DNA from: Acidobacteriota bacterium
GTDB taxonomy: Bacteria > Acidobacteriota > Terriglobia > Versatilivoradales > Versatilivoraceae
NCBI GenBank assembly: GCA_028875135.1
Contig: JAPPFQ010000521.1
Span: forward strand, 1-6,901
Direction of reading: 5' to 3'
Length of the DNA stretch: 6,901 nucleotides
Part shown: piece after piece, positions 1 through 5,938 of the stretch
Layout of the letters: each line of letters starts with the position of its first letter
Position numbering within the stretch: the first letter of the stretch is position 1
Position numbers and translations under genes: made by a program
The notes under the pieces: model-generated
Seen by the model: the letters and a program-made list of their open reading frames with translations, nothing else
Told to the model about the DNA's origin: nothing
Databases searched by the model: none

Positions 1-570
1 AGAAAACAAATGGCTTAGGACCGTTTTTCAAGGGTAAAATAGGGGGAACTTCGGGTTAGACCTCTGTCAGTGGCCACGCCCTGTCTCCTTTCCATGCCCC
101 TCCCGACTCAAGGCCCCTTCCCTCCACGGGCATTACCCCGCTTCCCCGGTACTACGAGCCCCTCCGCCACCCTGCAGACCCAACCTCACTCTCACGAGCC
201 GCCGGTTCGGTGTGTGCCTCACCACCTGCAGGGCTTCCCATGTTGCCACCTTCTTCCTCTTCCATGCGTGCCGACGTCACTACCCCGGCGGGTCCCAAGG
301 AGTGCTTATGTCGCTCGCTTCTCCCTCCAGCTCCGGCCTTCCCCATATCTCAGGTGGGTCGGCTCCCGCATCGCCCGTTTCGAGGCCTGCTCGACGTTCA
401 CTCGCGTTCCGGCCCGCATGCTCGCTGAGCCGCCTTCAGCGGCCCTTTGACACCAGAGTGCTTCAGACCATATCGTTACCTCCATGATCCGCCCTGGCTG
501 CTACCAACCGGAGCGACAGTTGTTGGACGGGTTTCGCACCCGTTAGAAGAAGGCGCCTTTCATGGCGCAC
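1..570 (-). mobile_element. Group II intron, 5' portion (domain I onward), truncated by window edge
   Basis: Read on the minus strand, the segment starts GTGCGCC at 570, matching the group II 5' splice consensus GUGYG, and continues with sequence I recognise as bacterial group II intron ribozyme. Two hairpins sit near the start: GCGCC/GGCGC just inside the 5' end, and ACGGGT/ACCCGT with a GCGAA loop at 527-543. Further on are a GGTAGCAGCCAGGGCG block, a GGTCTGAAG block, a GGAACGCGAGTGAACG block like the conserved ACGCAAGU element of domain I, and a purine-rich GTGGAGGGAAGGGGCC block close to position 110. No reverse transcriptase/maturase frame is visible within the window; if there is one it should lie beyond position 1. 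Domains V and VI are likewise outside. All open frames here on either strand look like chance frames in structured RNA. The intron is in the sense direction relative to the transporter gene upstream of it. The class cannot be assigned from this portion. Confidence 0.8.
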
Positions 571-680
571 TGAGAAGTTCGGGCTAACCGCTATCTGCTA
601 TTCACTTAAACCACACCCCACTCATACAACGGGACAGGTCATGCAGAGCGATACAGGGGTATTTCTGAAGGCCGGACCGG
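571..680. other. 5' exon spacer between the transporter stop codon and the intron
   Basis: This 110-bp non-coding stretch separates the transporter stop codon from the intron 5' splice site. The bases immediately upstream of the splice site on the minus strand read GAACTTCTCA and should contain the IBS1/IBS2 exon-binding targets. Just after the transporter stop there is a short dyad, GCCGG-T-CCGGC, but no T-run follows it, so it is not a convincing intrinsic terminator. No gene is seen. Confidence 0.5.
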
Positions 681-2051
681 CTACTTCATGCCGGCGATTC
701 TCTGAATGAAGGAATAGCCCATCACCAGGGCCATGACCAAAGCTGAGATCCACAGGGCCAGGGTCACCCATGCGCCGGGAAGGACCTCTTTAGGCATGTG
801 ACGGTAACGCAGGTAGACCGTGTAGAAGGCAATCACAGGCAACATGATGGCCTGGGCCGCACCACCGATGATGACCATCATCACCGGCGCCTGCAGAAAC
901 ATGAAATAGATGGAGGGTACGAATAGAAGAATGACCACGAAGAGGCGGGTCACCCGGAGCCGCTTGGCGTAGTCGGTCTTGTCGTAGAGCTTGAGGATAC
1001 CGGCAAAATCGGCGAACACCCGGCTGTGCGCCGCCGTGGCGGCAAAGATGGTTGAATAGAGGACGGCGAAGGCGCCGACCAGGAAGAGCGGCAGCGACCA
1101 GGGCCCCATGGTTTCGGTGTACATGGTGGAAAGGACCTGAACCATCTCGGAGCCCTGGGGCAGGAGTCCCCGTCCGTGGAGGATTCCCGCTCCCAGAAAG
1201 TAGAAGGCCACTGTGGCGAAGGTGTAGATGACCATGGAATTGCCGACGTCCACTCCCATGACCCGAATCCATCCGCCGGCTCTCTCCCGCCAGGCCGAGC
1301 TACCGTCTCGAGGACCGCTGTAGCGGGCATACCCCTTCTCCAGGCACCAGTAGGGATACGCCACCAGCTCGGTGGCTCCCACCCCGGTGATGCCGAACGC
1401 AGCCACGGCGGTGATGAGTCCCCCTTCCGGAAGCTGGAACGACAATCCCGAAACGACCTGGGACCAGGAAAAATACTGGGGCAGCTTGAACATCAGAAAA
1501 GCGCAGCTGACAGTCAGAACGGTAAAGCAGACCACCAGCCCCATGGAGACCCTCTCCACCACCCAGTAGCGCCCGCCGATGAGCAGGACAACCGTCACCA
1601 GGTTCACCACCCAAACCCAGACACCGATGGGAACCTCGGGAACCAGCCGGTTGAGCACCTCGGAAACGCCCCCCAGCATCCCGCCCACCTGAAGGAGCGT
1701 AAACATGACCATCAGGAACCAGGCCCAGACCAGCCAGGAAGCCCGCAGGCGGGGACCCGGCGCCCGGTCGAAGGCCTCCAGGGTGGTCTCGCCGGTGCCT
1801 ATGGCATGCCGGCCCAGCTCGTTCTGAACCACCACCTTGATGAAGCAGCTCAGAATGATCAGCCACAGGAGCGTGTAGCCGACCTCGGCTCCCAGCACCG
1901 TGGTGGCGATCAACTCGCCCGAGCCGACGATGCCGCTGGCAAGAATCAGGCCCGGACCGATCCGGCGGAAAATACTGGCAAGGGTGCGAGGGGGATCCTC
2001 GATGTTTTCGGGACGAAGCTGGTAGGGATCGGAGAGGTTCTGGGTGGCCAT
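681..2051 (-). CDS. Divergent Nramp-superfamily transporter lacking canonical metal-site motifs
   Basis: This 456-residue inner-membrane protein has about 11 hydrophobic segments and the overall layout of the Nramp/MntH family (LeuT-like fold, usually proton-coupled uptake of Mn2+ or Fe2+). The first helix begins GPGLILASG, like the GPG(L/F) start of Nramp helix 1. The canonical DPGN is replaced by GSGE at residues 43-46. In helix 6 the segment GATELVAYPYWCLEKG (225-240) replaces the usual V-M-P-H-N; by alignment Tyr232 stands where the metal-binding Met is and Tyr234 where the His is. Both unwound helices keep glycines or a proline, so the fold is probably kept with a different substrate site. 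Nramp-related clades with altered sites and other substrates are known, but the substrate here cannot be told from sequence. The ATG start gives a normal N-terminus; the only Shine-Dalgarno-like AGGA is about 13 bases upstream, rather far. The gene is 85 bp downstream of rpsT on the same strand and may be read from the rpsT promoter. Confidence 0.85.
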   Translation of the reverse strand: MATQNLSDPYQLRPENIEDPPRTLASIFRRIGPGLILASGIVGSGELIATTVLGAEVGYTLLWLIILSCFIKVVVQNELGRHAIGTGETTLEAFDRAPGPRLRASWLVWAWFLMVMFTLLQVGGMLGGVSEVLNRLVPEVPIGVWVWVVNLVTVVLLIGGRYWVVERVSMGLVVCFTVLTVSCAFLMFKLPQYFSWSQVVSGLSFQLPEGGLITAVAAFGITGVGATELVAYPYWCLEKGYARYSGPRDGSSAWRERAGGWIRVMGVDVGNSMVIYTFATVAFYFLGAGILHGRGLLPQGSEMVQVLSTMYTETMGPWSLPLFLVGAFAVLYSTIFAATAAHSRVFADFAGILKLYDKTDYAKRLRVTRLFVVILLFVPSIYFMFLQAPVMMVIIGGAAQAIMLPVIAFYTVYLRYRHMPKEVLPGAWVTLALWISALVMALVMGYSFIQRIAGMK

Positions 2052-2136
2052 AGGACGAAAGGCATCCTATCCCAGGCGGCCGAGCCGGTGCAAGGAAGGG
2101 ATCGGCTGTCCGTTCAAGATATGGGCTTTTTGGGTG

Positions 2137-2418
2137 TCAGGCAGAAGAGGTGCTACCGGAAAGGCTGTTGACCTGGGACATCAGGCGCGATTTCTGACGG
2201 GCGGCCTTGTTGCGGTGGATGAGGCTGCCGTGGGTGGAGCTGTCGATCAAAGACAGCGTCGGCGCCAGCAACTGCTCGACCTGCTCGGTGTTCTTCTCGG
2301 AAATGGCGTTCCTGATTTTTCCAAGCTGGGTGCGCAGCCGCCGCATCTTGCTCCGCCGGGCCAGACGCCTCTGCTCGTTCTGGCGGGCCCGTTTCATGGC
2401 TGATTTGTGTCTGGCCAA
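2137..2418 (-). CDS. rpsT: 30S ribosomal protein S20
   Basis: S20 binds 16S rRNA early in 30S subunit assembly. The protein is 93 residues from the chosen start, which is the normal length. It opens (M)ARHKSAMKRARQNEQRR, the S20 signature (consensus ANHKSAIKRARQNE), is strongly basic in the first half, and carries the conserved C-terminal block HRNKAARQKSRL. I chose the TTG at 2418 rather than the ATG at 2460 because the family signature starts exactly there and a GGGGGAACAGGA Shine-Dalgarno tract lies just upstream; the 14 extra codons of the longer frame have no counterpart in S20. A UUG start is also what E. coli rpsT uses, where it takes part in autogenous translational control. A strong promoter lies 57-86 bp upstream. 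No intrinsic terminator is evident before the transporter gene. Confidence 0.93.
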   Translation of the reverse strand: MARHKSAMKRARQNEQRRLARRSKMRRLRTQLGKIRNAISEKNTEQVEQLLAPTLSLIDSSTHGSLIHRNKAARQKSRLMSQVNSLSGSTSSA

Positions 2419-2474
2419 TTCCTGTTCCCCCGATTTGGGTCCGCTCCGGCATCTCAGCACCGCGAGCGCGACAC

Positions 2475-2504
2475 CTTATACCGGGTCCGCCTGCCGATTG
2501 TCAA
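2475..2504 (-). promoter_or_regulatory. sigma70-type promoter of rpsT
   Basis: On the minus strand there is a perfect -35 box, TTGACA (2504-2499), an 18-base spacer, and a -10 box TATAAG (2480-2475, five of six matches). The predicted transcription start is near 2468, giving a leader of about 50 nt before the UUG start. It is the clearest promoter in the window. Confidence 0.8.
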
Positions 2505-2627
2505 GTGAAAGAGGCCGCCCAAACTGCCTGCCAAAGCGAGGGGCCCAAGGTTGGAAGGGTTCCGGTGATTGGAAATTGGCGGGTAGGCTCCCCGGCTGGA
2601 ATCCTTCTACGGAATCGGGCCTGTCAC

Positions 2628-3068
2628 TTATTTCCGAAAGTTCAAGGTTACCAGGTCGTTCCGGTCCACAGGCAGGGGCTTGCCGGCCATTCGCCTCCTG
2701 TAGTTGCGGGTAGCGCGAATAATTTGTGTCCCCGCCAGAGAGATTGGCAAAGAACTGTAAAGGCCGAGGGTTACGAGATTTCTAGAATCTACATACAACA
2801 GGACAAGGCTTTGAAAAAGAAGGAGGCTGACCAAGATACCAGGAAACATGATCCTCTTCAGTCCCTGCTTCAGCGGGAATCCTTCGGCCAAATCGGCTCT
2901 ATCGACGTAGAATAGATCCCACCACCTCCAGAAACACAACACAGTGGCCACAGCAGTTAGTGAGAGAATAACCCACTGCATGAGTCTATCCTCCTCGCTT
3001 GTAGAATAACCTGGAAGATACAGGTTGTGATCGCCCTGCCATACAGGAGCATTGTAAAAGGTCTCCAT
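2628..3068 (-). CDS. Small three-helix membrane protein of unknown function
   Basis: I do not recognise a family. The 146-residue frame has a polar N-terminus, then hydrophobic segments at about residues 30-47, 73-93 and 98-117, and a basic tail (RATRNYRRRMAGK at 118-130) that should face the cytoplasm. A WRWWDLFYVDR segment follows the first helix. Two starts are possible. Met1 at 3068 has AGGA only 3 bases away. Met30 at 2981 has a stronger Shine-Dalgarno, GAGGAGG at 2990-2996, 8 bases upstream, giving 117 residues that begin right at the first helix. The longer start is listed because its frame is open and it sits only 16 bp after the toxin stop codon. Its base composition is visibly more AT-rich than rpsT, the transporter gene or prfB, which suggests transfer. 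It may be the third gene of the antitoxin-toxin operon, or an unrelated gene. Confidence 0.6.
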   Translation of the reverse strand: METFYNAPVWQGDHNLYLPGYSTSEEDRLMQWVILSLTAVATVLCFWRWWDLFYVDRADLAEGFPLKQGLKRIMFPGILVSLLLFQSLVLLYVDSRNLVTLGLYSSLPISLAGTQIIRATRNYRRRMAGKPLPVDRNDLVTLNFRK

Positions 3069-3084
3069 CTTTCCTGTCTACCGC

Positions 3085-3912
3085 TCAAACTGCTGAGTTG
3101 CTGCCGGTCACGCGCTCGTACCCGGCTCGCCAGTGACGGCCATAGCCGGCCGCATAGCGGGGATCGAACCCGGCAACCATTTTTTCAGCATGCTCGACGC
3201 TTTGCCGCCAATTGGGGAAGAGCCCGGCGCCCAACCAGCCGATCGCCAGCAGATCGATGCGTTCTTCGTCGTTCAATCCGACTATCGATTCCAAAAGGTG
3301 CCTCAGGGACGGGGATCTCAAGGCGGGGGCCAAGTCGGCAGTATTCACGCGATGGAACCCCTCGGTTTCACTGGAGAGATTGTCGAGAACGAACTGCTTC
3401 GTTTTCGCAAAGACCTCGTAAGCTGCAATCAGTCGCTCTACCGTCTCCCGTTCGATGACCGGGCCGGTTGCCGCGGCTTCAATCCAATCCGCCACACCCC
3501 GCGCACTGATATGGCGGACAGGAGCTCCCGGGAAGCGATTGACCACCTTGTCCACGAAGTGTCTGTCCGCAGTAATCAGATCCGACTCGGTGGATTCGGC
3601 ACAGGCAAGGTAGAGGCAATCGTAAATCGGGTGGTCCATTTCCATTGCAATTGAAATGGCACGCTCAACAAGTTCACCGTCTCGATGCAGGGTGATAATA
3701 TCGGGCAACCCGTCGAGTTCTTCCAGGTAGGGTTGTGCGTCGGGCAGTTCCCCGCGTCGCTTCTTCTTCCAGATCGTGTTTGCAAACTCGACAAGCAGGA
3801 ATTCGGGAGCGTGGAGATGGATGCGACGGGCGAGCAGAAGACGCGTTTGATCGCTCATCGGTTCCGCCACAAACCACTTGATAACCAGACTGGCATCGAC
3901 GGTCAGCTTCAC
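3085..3912 (-). CDS. PIN-domain (VapC/FitB-like) toxin with C-terminal DUF3775-like extension
   Basis: The N-terminal part (about residues 1-140) is a PIN-domain ribonuclease of the VapC type, expected to cleave RNA using Mg2+ when free of its antitoxin. The acidic residues are all present: Asp6 in LTVDASLVIKWF, Glu42 in LLVEFAN, Asp98 in HPIYDCLYLA and Asp116 in ITADRHF. VapC toxins usually end at about 130-140 residues; this one has about 135 more. The extension (roughly 153-247) contains LNDEERIDLLAIGWLG followed by a Trp (213-235), which resembles the LNEDEQxELVALxWLGRGD core of DUF3775 proteins. That assignment is from memory of the family pattern and not a search. The start is GTG at 3912, sharing the 4-base GTGA overlap with the antitoxin stop codon, so the two should be translationally coupled. 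A membrane protein gene follows after 16 bp. Confidence 0.85.
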   Translation of the reverse strand: MKLTVDASLVIKWFVAEPMSDQTRLLLARRIHLHAPEFLLVEFANTIWKKKRRGELPDAQPYLEELDGLPDIITLHRDGELVERAISIAMEMDHPIYDCLYLACAESTESDLITADRHFVDKVVNRFPGAPVRHISARGVADWIEAAATGPVIERETVERLIAAYEVFAKTKQFVLDNLSSETEGFHRVNTADLAPALRSPSLRHLLESIVGLNDEERIDLLAIGWLGAGLFPNWRQSVEHAEKMVAGFDPRYAAGYGRHWRAGYERVTGSNSAV

Positions 3913-4145
3913 CGATCACGGTCCTCGCGCAGGAGTTTCACACTGTCAGTTTGGCGAGTACCGATGGTAAGAGAAGCGAGTTTGGCCGTCCGCTCGCGAA
4001 AGTCGACGATGCGTGCACGGCGGTCCACTTGCTGCGACAGTAAATGGCGGACCTCTCCTTCAAGTGACCTATGGTTCTGCTTGGCTTGAACCTTGAGCTG
4101 ATCAATGACGCGATCATCAAGGTTCCGGATGGTCAGATTGCCCAT
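3909..4145 (-). CDS. FitA/VapB-like ribbon-helix-helix antitoxin
   Basis: This 78-residue protein opens MGNLTIRNLDDRVIDQLKVQAKQN, the ribbon-helix-helix DNA-binding fold of FitA-type antitoxins: a short beta strand LTIRNL, then two helices ending near EVRHLLSQQ. The C-terminus ends LLREDRDR, like the tail of FitA antitoxins that threads into the PIN toxin active site. It should neutralise the downstream toxin and, as a toxin-antitoxin complex, repress their shared promoter. The Shine-Dalgarno AAGGAGG (4150-4156) is strong, with 4 bases before the ATG, so the antitoxin is likely translated more than the GTG-started toxin. The stop codon overlaps the toxin start. The family assignment is secure; the choice among FitA and VapB names is not. 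Confidence 0.88.
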   Translation of the reverse strand: MGNLTIRNLDDRVIDQLKVQAKQNHRSLEGEVRHLLSQQVDRRARIVDFRERTAKLASLTIGTRQTDSVKLLREDRDR

Positions 4146-4170
4146 AACCCCTCCTTCAGTGGTACGGATC

Positions 4171-4188
4171 CATTATGCTAGCATAATG
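4171..4188. promoter_or_regulatory. 18-bp perfect palindrome, probable antitoxin operator overlapping the promoter
   Basis: CATTATGCTAGCATAATG is a perfect 18-bp inverted repeat, 26-43 bases upstream of the antitoxin ATG. Read on the minus strand it contains CATAAT (4177-4172), five of six matches to a -10 box, so a transcription start near 4165 would fit; no good -35 box is seen at the right distance. Ribbon-helix-helix antitoxins typically bind such dyads as dimers of dimers. The operator role is inferred from position and symmetry. Confidence 0.7.
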
Positions 4189-4418
4189 CCTGCGATCGTG
4201 CATGCTTTCGTCAATCTCTGACCCGCATTCAGTCGGGATTGATTCGGCGGACTCCACCCCATGAACTCCTGCGTCCGTCCCTTGAGGGCGCCACGCCTCT
4301 CATCTTCCAAGCCCGGCTTACCGTGGTACACTAACGGGGTGAGCCGTCAACAAATCGACACCCCAACTTGTCTGATCTCCCTCTCGGCAAGTCCGTCAAA
4401 GTGGAAGGAGTATCAGAG
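4189..4418. other. Divergent intergenic region
   Basis: This 230-bp stretch lies between the antitoxin operator and the small coiled-coil gene, which are divergently transcribed. On the plus strand the best promoter-like match is TACACT at 4327-4332 with a poor -35 (TTCCAA, 16-base spacer); I give it little weight. No RNA gene, terminator or convincing reading frame is seen. Confidence 0.4.
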
Positions 4419-4661
4419 ATGATAATTAGCCCGGAATTGATCGCCATCGGCATCCTTGGCGTTTCCCTGGTTAGCCTTGGTTGGAAGGTGACCGGAGACT
4501 TGCGCCAGGAAATCCACCATGTCCGCCAGGATGTAGGCAATGTCCGCCAGGATGTCGCGGATGTCAGGCAGGACGTAGCCGGCCTCCGAGAGCGGATGGC
4601 GCGTCTCGAGGGGCTGTTCGAGGGCTTCACCAAGCGCGAGTTGGCGGAGCAACAGAAGTAG
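4419..4661 (+). CDS. Small membrane-anchored heptad coiled-coil protein
   Basis: This 80-residue protein has one hydrophobic segment at about residues 5-22 (PELIAIGILGVSLVSLGW) followed by a charged coiled coil (about 27-69) with hydrophobic V/L positions every 7 residues: HVRQDVG, NVRQDVA, DVRQDVA, then LRERMARLEGLFEGF. Many bacteria encode small proteins with this plan (short anchor, then repeats such as LRxDVxxLRxRMxRLEGLLEG); their function is unknown to me. I chose the ATG at 4419, with GGAAGGAG 8 bases upstream, over the TTG at 4368, which has no ribosome-binding site and adds 17 residues unlike the family. It probably oligomerises through the coiled coil at the membrane. The gene ends 160 bp before prfB, with a GC hairpin between. 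Confidence 0.72.
   Translation: MIISPELIAIGILGVSLVSLGWKVTGDLRQEIHHVRQDVGNVRQDVADVRQDVAGLRERMARLEGLFEGFTKRELAEQQK
4518..4580 (+). repeat. Three tandem 21-bp repeats within the coiled-coil gene
   Basis: Three consecutive 21-bp units start at 4518, 4539 and 4560. The first two share TGTCCGCCAGGATGT; the third has diverged to TGTCAGGCAGGACGT. Each encodes one heptad, xVRQDV(G/A). A more degenerate unit, DLRQEIH, precedes them at 4497-4517. This looks like coiled-coil lengthening by whole-heptad duplication. Confidence 0.85.
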
Positions 4662-4690
4662 CCTCCCCCCGGCCGGCATCCCTCGGGAGC

Positions 4691-4707
4691 GCGGGCGTCC
4701 CGCCCGC
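4691..4707. repeat. GC-rich hairpin, REP-like dispersed element
   Basis: GCGGGCG-TCC-CGCCCGC is a perfect 7-bp inverted repeat with a 3-base loop, 29 bp after the coiled-coil stop codon. The sequence around it, GGGAGCGCGGGCGTCCCGCCCGC, is of a type I recall as scattered in many copies between genes of some GC-rich bacteria; only one copy is in this window. There is no T-run, so it is a poor intrinsic terminator, though it could still stop or stabilise transcripts. Confidence 0.55.
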
Positions 4708-4749
4708 ATCCTCTGCCCTCCGAACCCACCTTCCTCCGCTAGTGTCCTG

Positions 4750-4758
4750 TGCTAAGAT
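4750..4758 (+). promoter_or_regulatory. Candidate extended -10 promoter of prfB
   Basis: TGC followed by TAAGAT forms an extended -10 motif (four of six matches to TATAAT), with no good -35 box 17 bases upstream. A start near 4766 would leave a leader of about 56 nt before the prfB ATG. It is the best candidate in the 160-bp gap, but weak. Confidence 0.3.
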
Positions 4759-4821
4759 GGCCACCGTGAAGAGCGGGAAGAGGCCGTTTCCGTTTCGCGG
4801 AACAAAGAACGGGAGAAAGCG

Positions 4822-5938
4822 ATGGTACCGGAGGAATTGACCCGAAATTTTCAGGCGCTGGAGAAACGGGTTCGGGATATACGGAGCTATCTTTGACGCC
4901 GATATCAAGCGCAAGGAATTTCGACAGCTTGAAAGCGATATCGCCGATCCAACCTTTTGGACGAACCAGGCCCAGTCCCAGAAATTGCTCCAGCGGCGCA
5001 AGCGGCTCGAAGCCGACCTGACCCTGGACGAGGAACTGGGTCGGTCGGTTGAAGACCTGGAGGCCTATTTCGACCTGGGAGCCGAAGGCGAGGAGGTCGG
5101 TTCGGAAATCCGGGAGGAGATGTGCCGGCTGGAAGCGCAGGTGGGGGATGCCGAAACCCGGACACTGCTCAGCGGCGAGAACGCCCAGGCCAATGCCTTC
5201 CTGACGGTCCACCCCGGAGCCGGCGGCACCGAGTCCCAGGATTGGGCCGAGATGTTGCTGCGCATGTACCTGCGATGGGCAGAACAACAGGACTTCACTC
5301 ATGAACTGGTGGACAGCCAGGCCGGTGAAGAGGCGGGGATCAAGTCGGCGACCATTGCCATCAAGGGTCTCAATGCCTATGGACTTCTGATGTCGGAGGT
5401 TGGGGTGCACCGCCTGGTCCGCATCTCTCCCTTCGACGCCAACAAGCGCCGGCACACCTCCTTCTCTTCCGTGTTTGTCTCTCCCGAAATCGATGACGCC
5501 GTGGAGGTGGTCATCGAGGAAAAGGACCTCAGGATCGACACCTATCGCTCCACCGGCGCCGGAGGACAACACGTCAATACCACCGATTCGGCAGTGCGCA
5601 TCACCCACCTGCCGACCGGGATCGTGGTGCAGTGCCAGAACGAGCGCTCCCAGCACAAGAATCGATCGGTAGCCATGAAGATCCTCCGTTCCCGTCTCTA
5701 TGAGGCTGAACTGGAGAAGAAGCGCGCCGAAAGCCGCGCCATCGAAGACAGCAAGCTGGAAATCGCCTGGGGCAGCCAGATCCGCTCCTACGTGCTCCAC
5801 CCCTATCGCCTGGTCAAGGACCACCGCACCAAAAGGGAGGTGGGCGATGCCGACCGGGTCCTGGACGGAGACATCAATCCGTTCATCAAGAGCTACCTGG
5901 TCTGGGCCCGCAAACCGACGCCCGCCTCGCAACATTAG
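4822..5938 (+). CDS. prfB: Peptide chain release factor 2, made by programmed +1 frameshift
   Basis: RF2 reads UGA and UAA stop codons in the ribosomal A site and triggers peptide release. Two frames are joined. The first runs from ATG 4822 (GGGAG Shine-Dalgarno, 6-base spacing) for 24 codons, MVPEELTRNFQALEKR..RSYL, to an in-frame TGA at 4894-4896. After a +1 shift at CTT the second frame continues DADIKRKEFRQLESDI from 4895 to the TAG at 5936-5938. The full product is 371 residues, normal for RF2. The stop-codon recognition tripeptide SPF is at residues 202-204, in VRISPFDANKRRHTSF; this is the RF2 type, as RF1 has P-x-T. The catalytic GGQ is at 247-249, in STGAGGQHVNTTDSAVR. The frame lacking the first 24 codons would miss part of the N-terminal helix, and no good separate start is seen for it. 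prfB is followed by recG on the same strand after 116 bp. Confidence 0.96.
4883..4897 (+). promoter_or_regulatory. prfB programmed +1 frameshift site
   Basis: The site reads GGAG-CTAT-CTT-TGA-C. It has the slippery CTT followed by TGA and then C, the same as the E. coli prfB CTT TGA C, with TAT in front. The upstream Shine-Dalgarno-like stimulator is GGAG at 4883-4886, 4 bases before CTT, weaker than the AGGGGG with 3-base spacing known in E. coli. Low RF2 slows termination at UGA and favours the shift, giving negative feedback on RF2. Confidence 0.93.

Noticed and set aside
70..487. Several overlapping open frames on both strands near the left end
   Set aside because: They lie within the group II intron ribozyme, lack ribosome-binding sites and have low-complexity Pro/Ser/Arg-rich products; GC-rich structured RNA gives such frames by chance.
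1176..2171. 331-codon plus-strand open frame antisense to the transporter gene
   Set aside because: It is opposite a clearly conserved membrane protein; its product is His/Gln/Gly-rich with no family character, a typical shadow of a GC-rich gene.
4757..4840. 27-codon basic open frame overlapping the prfB start
   Set aside because: It has no ribosome-binding site and its ATG overlaps the candidate -10 box, so it would probably not be in the transcript.
4822..4896. Reading the TGA at 4894-4896 as a disabling mutation making prfB a pseudogene
   Set aside because: The CTT TGA C context and position after 24 codons match the conserved programmed frameshift, and the downstream frame is intact with SPF and GGQ.
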